Below are positions 40,768 to 49,000 of a stretch of DNA of 51,041 nt, in pieces. The translations under genes were made by a program, and so were the position numbers. The stretch spans positions 1-51,041 of the forward strand of contig DATAXP010000140.1 in NCBI GenBank assembly GCA_036272935.1. Direction: 5' to 3'. Under the pieces are notes generated by a model. It was not told the DNA's origin, made no database searches, and worked only from the letters and a program-made list of their open reading frames with translations. The DNA comes from DATAXP01 sp036272935 (lineage in GTDB: Bacteria > Planctomycetota > Planctomycetia > Pirellulales > PNKZ01). Every line of letters starts with the position of its first letter. Position 1 is the first letter of the stretch.

Positions 40768-41363
40768 TGCCGCGTCGCATGGCCAACACCGATTGCATCG
40801 TGAGCGGCGCCGCGCACGCCCTTCTCCCCTCGGGAGAAGGTGGCCGAAGGCCGGATGAGGGCGATGCGGCAATCGCGCCCAGTACCTTGCTCACCCTCAC
40901 CCGGTCGCCGCAGCGGCGACCACCCTCTCCCAAAGGGAGAGGGGTTACGCGGCCGGCCCGCGGAATCACGCTGCTGGAGCTGGTGATGGTGGCGGCGATC
41001 ATCGGCATCCTGGCCTCGCTGGCGGTGCCGTCGTTTAAACGCGCGATCGAGCAATCGCGTGCCGACGTGGCGGCCACCAACCTGCGGGCGATCTGGTCGG
41101 CGCAGCGGCTCTACTGGCTCGATAACCGCACGTATGCCGCCGACCTGGCAACGTTGCAATCGCTCGACCTGGTCGACGGCTCGTTAGCCAGTCAGCCGTT
41201 CTATCAATACGAAATCTCGGCGGCCGATAGTTCGGGATTCACGGCGCTGGCGATCCGCGCCGGCAGTAGTTTGTGGGGCGGCACGCTGAGCATCGACGGC
41301 AGCGGAAATGTGTCGGGCGTCCTCTCGGCCGACGGCGAAGCCGACATTGTGCCAAACTATTGA
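40767..41363 (+). CDS. Minor pseudopilin with a 66-residue, repeat-derived leader
   Basis: A 198-residue prepilin-like protein. The mature pilin start is GITLLELVMVAAIIGILASL, with Ile at +1 and Glu at +5 after the cleavage Gly at 66. Pilin leaders are normally 6-30 residues; here the frame from ATG 40767 gives 66, and no standard start codon closer to the pilin core is convincing. Leader residues about 18-60 are encoded by a dispersed hairpin repeat (40819-40944) that stays in frame. The body has ADVAATNLRAIWSAQRLYW and a GspG/H-like beta region. Either prepilin peptidase accepts the long leader, or the real start is an unusual codon such as ACG near 40950. Confidence 0.75.
   Translation: MPRRMANTDCIVSGAAHALLPSGEGGRRPDEGDAAIAPSTLLTLTRSPQRRPPSPKGRGVTRPARGITLLELVMVAAIIGILASLAVPSFKRAIEQSRADVAATNLRAIWSAQRLYWLDNRTYAADLATLQSLDLVDGSLASQPFYQYEISAADSSGFTALAIRAGSSLWGGTLSIDGSGNVSGVLSADGEADIVPNY
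40819..40944. repeat. Multi-hairpin dispersed repeat inside the pseudopilin gene
   Basis: It has CTTCTCCC-CTC-GGGAGAAG at the left (40821-40839), GGTCGCCGC-A-GCGGCGACC in the middle (about 40903-40921), and CCCTCTCCC-AAA-GGGAGAGGG at the right. The ends CCCTTCTCCCC and GGGAGAGGGG mirror each other. 'GGTGGCCGAAGGCCGGATGA' is typical of a repeat found between genes in many bacteria. Confidence 0.8.
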
Positions 41364-41372
41364 GGAATTCCC

Positions 41373-41708
41373 ATGCGCCGCGGCGTATCGATGATCGAAG
41401 TGCAGGCGGCGATGGTGATCTTCGGCCTTGCGCTGTCGGGATTGGCACCGTGCATGGTGATGTACACCAAGCACCTGCGGTCGCTCGAGCAGCGGTTCGA
41501 TCCCGGAACAACGTACTACCTTGTGCCGGCCGGCGATTTGTGGTCGCGCAAGCTAGGCATCGCCGCCACCGTCACGAGCCAGGCGCCCGAGGCGCCATCG
41601 GGCGGCACCATCTCGCCGACAGTAAACGCCGTCGAAATCGTTTCGGTCACCAAGTCGCTCGCCAATCAACAGGCTTCGGCACACGTTACGGTGCAAACGT
41701 CGCCATGA
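41373..41708 (+). CDS. Minor pseudopilin (GspI-like)
   Basis: A 111-residue prepilin-like protein with GAGGAA before ATG 41373. The leader is only four residues (MRRG), and the N-terminal helix VSMIEVQAAMVIFGLALSGL has Val at +1 and Glu at +5. The short body fits GspI/PilV-type minor pilins. The stop overlaps the next ATG (ATGA at 41705). Confidence 0.75.
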   Translation: MRRGVSMIEVQAAMVIFGLALSGLAPCMVMYTKHLRSLEQRFDPGTTYYLVPAGDLWSRKLGIAATVTSQAPEAPSGGTISPTVNAVEIVSVTKSLANQQASAHVTVQTSP

Positions 41709-42250
41709 ACCACGCACGCACATCAACGCCGGTTCATCGCCGATCGGGTTTCAGCCTGATCGAAGTGTCGGTTGCCACGATGCTGCTGGTGCTGCTCGCC
41801 ATGTTCCTGTCGAACGCCTGGGTGTGGCTCGGCCGGCCGATGCTCGACACCGTACACCGCTGTGGACTGGCGCAAGAGGCCGACGTGGCGCTGGCTTACT
41901 TGGCGAGCGATCTCGGCGGCTGCCTGCCCGAAGGGAGCACGGGTGTGAAGCAGGCTAGCCAGTTCGTCGGCTGGAGCGCGCCGACCGAGTCGGCGTTCTG
42001 GCTCTGCTTCGATTCCGCCACGACTCCCAACGGCCTGGCCGACTGGGCGGCGCCCGACCAGGTCGTCGTCTACCAGGTTTCCAATGGGGCATTGCTGCGT
42101 TGGAACCAAATGACAGGCGATGAGATCGTCGTGGCGCAAAACGTTGCCAGCCTCGATGTGCAGGGAGCCGGCACCACGCTGGAACTGACGCTGTCGCTGG
42201 CCCATCAAGGCGTGACACAAACGTACACTCTCATCGCCGAGCAGCCATGA
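41705..42250 (+). CDS. Minor pseudopilin (GspJ/PilW-like)
   Basis: A 181-residue prepilin. The leader MNHARTSTPVHRRSG is cut before FSLIEVSVATMLLVLLAMFL, with Glu at +5. The body has LAQEADVALAYLASDLGGC and a beta-rich C-half (VVVYQVSNGALLRW), as in GspJ/PilW. It overlaps both neighbours by four bases, so the minor pilins are translated together. Confidence 0.82.
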   Translation: MNHARTSTPVHRRSGFSLIEVSVATMLLVLLAMFLSNAWVWLGRPMLDTVHRCGLAQEADVALAYLASDLGGCLPEGSTGVKQASQFVGWSAPTESAFWLCFDSATTPNGLADWAAPDQVVVYQVSNGALLRWNQMTGDEIVVAQNVASLDVQGAGTTLELTLSLAHQGVTQTYTLIAEQP

Positions 42251-42636
42251 CACGCTCTTCGACGCGCCCCGGTTTCGCGATGCTGCTGGTCGTCGCGTTT
42301 CTGATGCTGTTTTTGTCGCTGATGGCCATTGCCTACAGCCAACTCGGCGCCCTGGTGCGCACCGAGACGCACCGCGTGCAAATGCTGCAACTCGATCAAG
42401 GACCAACGGCTGCATTGGCCAGTGCCCTGGCGCTCTTGGAAACCGGCTATCCATTGTCGACACCGTACGAGTGTTCGACGGTGCTCGACACGCCGGCCGG
42501 GCCACAGACCTACGCCGTCACCTTCACGCTCGAGCAAGACGGAAGCTGGATCGTCTCGGCGGCGCCGTCGGCCCTCGGCGCCGAGCTACCCCCGATGCCA
42601 GTGGCATTCACAGCAACCATGCCACCGCCGATGTGA
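42247..42636 (+). CDS. Small pseudopilin-like protein (PilX/GspK-like)
   Basis: A 129-residue protein. The N-terminus MTRSSTRPG is followed by FAMLLVVAFLMLFLSLMAIA, a pilin-type helix that lacks Glu at +5, as is usual for GspK-type tip pseudopilins. It is much shorter than GspK (about 300 residues), so PilX-like is a better description. Last gene of the coupled set. Confidence 0.68.
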   Translation: MTRSSTRPGFAMLLVVAFLMLFLSLMAIAYSQLGALVRTETHRVQMLQLDQGPTAALASALALLETGYPLSTPYECSTVLDTPAGPQTYAVTFTLEQDGSWIVSAAPSALGAELPPMPVAFTATMPPPM

Positions 42637-42660
42637 ATCGCGGAGCGGCTTCTCCTTGGC

Positions 42661-42777
42661 GCCGCCCCGCAATTAGAGCGCGTTTCAGCTAGTTGTAGCG
42701 GCGACCTCGGGTGCCATGCTCACGCTTGCGTGAGCATGTCCACGACGAGCGTGGACATGGCACGCCGCCCCGCAATT
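42661..42777. repeat. Nested palindrome flanked by 14-base direct repeats
   Basis: Outer arms GTGCCATG (42711-42718) and CATGGCAC (42756-42763) enclose two inner hairpins, TGCTCACGCTTGCGTGAGCA and TGTCCACGACGAGCGTGGACA (one base longer than it pairs), giving a cloverleaf-like fold. GCCGCCCCGCAATT occurs on both sides, at 42661-42674 and 42764-42777. The rest of the 42637-43012 gap shows no gene. Confidence 0.75.
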
Positions 42778-43012
42778 CGTCCAAGACGTACTGGGTAGAC
42801 GTCGGCTATCGCCGCTACCGCCCGAGTGCGCGGCATTTCCGTTGACGCCCCTGCGCCCCGGGCCGACAATGGGCGCGCGATCGCCGCCGGGATGCGCATC
42901 GGCAGGGGCAGAGGGGCTTCAAGTTTCGACGCCGGCAGGCCCGATCGCGCGCGGTTCCCGACTCTGGCAGGCGGCTGGGCTGGCTGTGGCAAAGCGCAGG
43001 CGACGATCGAGC

Positions 43013-46000
43013 ATGGTTCATCGTCGTTGCGCGGCTGGGCGTGAAGCCGCTGCGCCCGTGGTTCGCGTGCTTCTGTTCGAGCGGCTCGAAGCGCGATTGC
43101 TGCTGACTGCTGCCGACCAGTTCGAGGTGATCGACCCGTCGCAGATCACGGCCGACGGCACGCTCGCTCCCAATGCCAACTACGTTGCGTCGACCTACAA
43201 CGGCTCAACCGGCGCCGATCAGGCCACGCCCGACTTTGTCTATCTCACCAGCGGCAACTTGCCGTTGGTCGGTTCGGGCGCTGTCGGACTGACGCCGGTC
43301 CAGATTCGCCACGCCTACGCGATTGACCAGATTTACTTTTCCGGCGGCACGATTGCCGGCAACGGTGCGGGACAGACGATCGCCATTGTCGACGCGTATG
43401 ACGACCCAACCATCGCCAGCGATCTGCACAATTTCGACCTGGCGTTCGGCATCGCCGACCCGCCGAGCTTCCTTAAGGTGTCGCAGACCGGCAGCACGAC
43501 CAACCTGCCAGGCACCGATCCTGCCGGTCCGGGCGACAGTTGGGCGGTTGAGATTTCGCTCGACGTAGAATGGGCCCACGCCCTGGCGCCGGGAGCGAAC
43601 ATTCTGTTGGTAGAAGCGAACACCAACTCGAACGCCAATTTATTCGCCGCCGAGTCCTACGCGGCGAATTATCCTGGCGTGTCGGTGGTCAGCAATAGTT
43701 GGTCGGAAGGGGAATACTCGGGCGAGACGAGTAACGACAGCCTCTTCCAGACGCCAGCCGGTCACACCGGCGTGACGTTCCTCGCTTCCTCCGGCGACGA
43801 CGGCGCGCCGTCGGGGTATCCGGCCTATTCGCCCAACGTGGTAGCGGTCGGCGGCACCACGCTCGCGCTCAGCGACCTCGTCTACTCGTCGGAAGTCGGC
43901 TGGTCGGGCAGCGGTGGCGGCATCAGCAGCAACGAGACGCAACCGACGTACCAGAAGGGAGTTGTAACGCAGAGCACGACGAAGCGCACGGCGCCCGACG
44001 TTTCATTCGACGCCGATCCCAACAGTGGTGTGGCTATTTACGATTCGTGGGACCTCGGCAGCGCGACGCCCTGGGAACAGATCGGCGGCACCAGCTTCTC
44101 GTCGCCCGCGTGGGCGGCACTGATTGCGATCGCCGATCAGGGGCGCGTGCTCGAGGGACTCGGCACGCTTGATGGAGCGACGCAGACACTTCCCGACTTG
44201 TACGCGCTGCCCTCAAGCGACTTTCACGACATCACCTCCGGCAACAACGGTTACTCCGCTGGAACTGGATACGACCTGGTCACAGGCCGCGGCTCGCCGA
44301 TCGCCAACCTGGTGATCAACGGCCTGCTGAGCGACACGTACTTCACGGCCACCAGCGTCACCGCCGGCAATGGCAGCGTGGTGTCGACGCAGCCGACCGA
44401 CTTCGTGGTGCAGTTCTCTGATGCCTACGCCGCTTCGAGCTTGCAAGCCAGCGATTTCATGGTCAACTCGATCGCGGCCAGTTCGTTCACGGTCATCGCC
44501 GGCACGACAAGCGTCACGTTCCACTTCAACACCAGCCCGGTGACGTCGATCGGATTGCAGACGATCGCGATCGCGACCAGCTCCGTGACGCGCTCCAGCG
44601 ACAGCCTCGGCCTGACCGCGCTGAGCACCACGTTTCGTTACGATCCGCATCCGCTCAGCGTTGTCTCCAGCAGCCCCGCCAGCGGCGGCATCGTGGTGTT
44701 GCCGCTGACCGCGCTCACGCTCACTTTCAGCGAGGCGTATGCATCGAGTTCCGTCGGCACATCCGACCTGGTGCTTAGCCAAGGGACCGTTTCCAGCGTT
44801 ATCAATCTCACCTCGACCACGGTCGAATATGTGCTCAGCGGCATCACGCAAGAGGGAACACTGAGCGTGAGCATGGCCGCCGGCGCGGTCACCGACAGCG
44901 CCGGCGATCCCGGCCAAGCGTTCTCGGCGACCTATACCCTCGACTACACGACGCTCGCTCTGCCGACCGCGCCGACTGCCGTCTCCCCCGCGGGATCGCT
45001 GGTTTATTCCGACGACGAGGCGGGAACGATCGGCTATGCCGGCGATGCCGACACGTTCACCTTGGCCATGGACGCTGGGCACTCGATCGGTGTCGTGCTG
45101 GTGTCCGCCGCTGGTCTTCAGGCCAGCGTAAGCGTGGGGCTTGGTGGGTCGTCGACCACGGTATCGGCCTCGGCCGCGGGGCAAACGGTGATCGTCGAGC
45201 CCGTGGCCACCAGCGCAGGCACCTGGTCGATCACGGTCTCGGGACTTTCGGGGACGGCCGGCGCCTACACGCTGGATGTTTACCTGAACACGGCCATTGA
45301 ATCCGAACCGTACGGCGGAGCATCGGACGATACGCTCGGCACGGCGCAAAACATCGGCGGTAGCTTCACCAGCCTCGGCGGCAATGCCACACGCGGCGCG
45401 GTCAACGGGGCACTCGCCTCGGCGGCCGATCAGGATTGGTACAGCTTCGCGCTATCGGCTGGCGACAGCGTGTCGCTGGGAGCCAATGTGCTCGTCGGCT
45501 CACCGCTCACGCTCGATTTATATGACGCCAATGGCAACCACCTGGCTACCTCGACAAGCCCCGGCGGCAGCGGCCTTTCGTACCTGATCAGCAGCTACAC
45601 AGCGACCAATGCCGGCACGTACTACGTGCGCGTCACCGGCAGCGGAGTGGCCACTTACAGTCTGGTCGTGACGGACGACGCCGATCTCGACGATCAGAAC
45701 AACGAAACAATCGCCACCGCGCAGCCGATCCTGGCGGCTCCGATCAGCGGAACCCAGCAAGTGCTTGGCGCGGTGGTGCAGCCGGTGATCGAGTCGTTCG
45801 ACAGCACCAGCGATCTGAGTAATTACACCTTTACCAGCACCGACACTGCGACGATCTCAGCCTCAGCCGCTCACGACGGGCCGTACGGCCTGTCGATGGG
45901 CTCAGCCACCGAGTGGATGTACCGCGACGACTCGAGCGTGCAGCTCGCGCAAGGAGAAACGTTCAGCGTCTGGGTCGAAACCGGTTCGTCGGCCACCGAC

Positions 46001-49000
46001 GGCCGGGCTTACTTCGGCTTCGGCGCTTCGGCAACTGGAAGCCTGTCGATGGTCCTGGGGCTGAACAGCGACGAACTGATTCTGCAAGACAATTCGGGCT
46101 ACGGTTTCGCCGACATTGCCGACGCCTATCAAACGTGGCAGGCGAACCACTGGTACAAGCTGCAAGTCACCTGGGGTGCCGGCGGTGCAATCACCGGCCT
46201 GCTTTATGACAGCGACGGCGTGACATTGCTGAACACGATCACAGCCACCGACGATTCCGTCACGTCTGGCGGCGTCGCATTCCGCAGCACGGCCAGCGGC
46301 TACAACTTCGATACCGTCACGCTTGGTACCAATCCCTCGATCAGCACGCCGACCTACAGCGTCCAGCTTGCCGCCGGAGCGACTCTGCTGGTGAGCACCT
46401 CGACGCCTGGCGGCGGCAACGGACAGCCTGCCAACACGTTCGACCCCGAGGTGCTGGTCTATAACTCATCGGGCGTGTTGGTCGCATCCGACGACAATTC
46501 GGGCTCCGATGGCCGCAACGCCAGCCTCAGCTACCTGGTGCCCAATGGCACGGGAGGGACATATTACCTCCAGGTCGTGTCGTCGCCGTTGACCTCCAGC
46601 CCCACGACGGGCAACTACGTGCTCAGCGTCGGCGGGGCGACGCTTTCCAGCACCTTCTCGGTCGCCAGTTCGTCGGTGGCCGATGGCAGCGACGTGGCAA
46701 CCGTGCCGGGATCGCTGACGTTGAAGTTCTCGAATCCCGTGCTGCTGACGTCGATCACGGTCGGCGCCGTGACGGTCGATGGGACCGAGGCCACCGGCTT
46801 TACCGTGGTCGACGGCGAAACACTTACGTTCACGCTGCCGACGCTTGCCGATGGAACGCACACGGTCGCGATCGCCGCTGGGGCCATCCAAAGCCTGCAA
46901 GGAGCGTCGCTTGCCGGCTATAGCGAGACGTTCACGGTCGATGCACCATCGACCACCGGCCTGGCCGACCGCAGCGTCGCGGTGAACTCGACGACGGTGA
47001 TCAATTTGTGGTCGGCATTTTCCGACGGCTTGGGCGCGCCGAGCACGCTGACGTTCTCTGTCACCGGTGACAGCAATCCCGGGTTGTTCTCGTCAGTCGC
47101 CGTAAACAACGCCGCAGGAACTCTGACACTTGTCGGCGCGGCCGGCCAGCTCGGCGCCGCGCTCTTGACCGTCGAAGCCACGGATCTCGACGGCATCTCG
47201 ACGAGCGCCTCGTTCGACGTGTACATCGTTGACGCAGTCAACAACGCGCCGACGATCAGCGCTTCGACGACACAGACGACCCTCGTCAACACGCCCGTCG
47301 AGTTCAGTGCGTGGCTCGGCACCTCGATCATCGTCGCCGACAGCGACGGCAACGCCGGCAATGAACAACTCACGCTCAGCGTGTCGCACGGCACGCTCAG
47401 TCTCGACTTCACGGCTTGCCTGGCAGGGGTCACAGGCAACGACAGTTCGTCGATCATCGCTACCGGAACACTTTCGGCGCTGAACACGGCGCTGGAAGGA
47501 TTACTGTTCATACCCGACAGCGACTTTGTCGGCATCGCGCAACTGCAAATCACCGACAACGACGAGGGGAATTATGGCAACGGCGGGGCGCAGCAAGCGT
47601 CGCAGACGATTCTGATCACCGTCGCGCCGACGCCGTCGGTTCAAATGCCGTTGGACATCAACCCGACGCCGGCCAGCTCCTCACCCGCCAATTTGCTCAC
47701 CCTCGGCAGCATCACGTTCTTCACGGCGACCGACTGGGTGCACGGCACCGAGCTGTGGAAGACCGACGGCACAGCGGCGGGGACATCGATGGTCGCCGAC
47801 ATCAACCCCGGCGTCAGCAACTCGAGCCCAAGCGATTTCGTAATCTTCAACGGGGAGCTGTTCTTCTCGGCCAATGACGGCAGCGACGGCACGGAACTGT
47901 GGAAGAGCGATGGGACCGCCGCCGGCACGGTGATGGTCGCCGACGTCGATCCCGGCTCCGGCAGTGCGTCGCCGGCCAACCTGACGGTCGTTGGATCGAC
48001 CCTGTTTTTCACCGCGACCGATGGCCCCCACGGGATCGAGTTGTGGCGGACCGACGGCACATTATCCGATACCTACATCGTCAAGGACATCGATTCCGGC
48101 TCGTCCAGCTCGTCGCCTGCAAACCTAACGAATGTCAACGGCAAGCTGTTCTTCACCGCCACCGAGGCTACCGACGGCACCGAGCTGTGGACCAGCGACG
48201 GCACTACCGCCGGCACCGTGATGGTCAAGGATATCGATTCCGGCTCGGCCAGCTCCTCACCGGCAAATCTGACCGCCGTCGGTAGCACGCTGTATTTCAC
48301 CGCCAACGACGGAACCGACGGCGTCGAGTTGTGGAAGAGCGACGGCACCAGCACCGGCACGGTCATGGTCAAGGACATCAATTCCGGTTCGGGCAGCTCG
48401 AATCCCGCGAATCTGACGAGCTTCAACGGCAAGCTGTACTTTTCAGCAACCACCACCGCCAACGGCACCGAGCTTTGGACCAGCGACGGCACCAGCACCG
48501 GCACGGTCATCGTGAAGGATATCCGCTCGGGCACCAGCAGTTCGTCGCCGGCGAACTTTCTGGTCATCGGCAGCACGCTGTATTTCACGGCCAACGACGG
48601 CACGAACGGCGTCGAGCTGTGGAAGAGCGACGGGACCGGCACCGGCACCGCGATCGTCGCGAACATCGACCCCGGCAGCGCCAGCTCGTCGCCGGCGAAC
48701 TTGCGAAACGTCAACGGAACGCTGTACTTCACCGCAACCGATGGCAGCGATGGCGTCGAGCTGTGGAAGAGCGATGGCACCAGCGGCGGCACGACCATGG
48801 TTGACGACATCAATCCCGGCTCGGCCAGCTCGTCGCCATCAGGCCTGGTGGCGCTCGGCAGCCAGGTGATCTTCGCCGCCACCAACGCCACGACCGGCAC
48901 GCAACTGTGGGCCAGTAACGGCACCAGTGCCGGCACCGCACTGTTGGACGAAATCAACACCGGCACCGCGTCCAGCACGCCAACGAGCCTCGCCGTGGTC

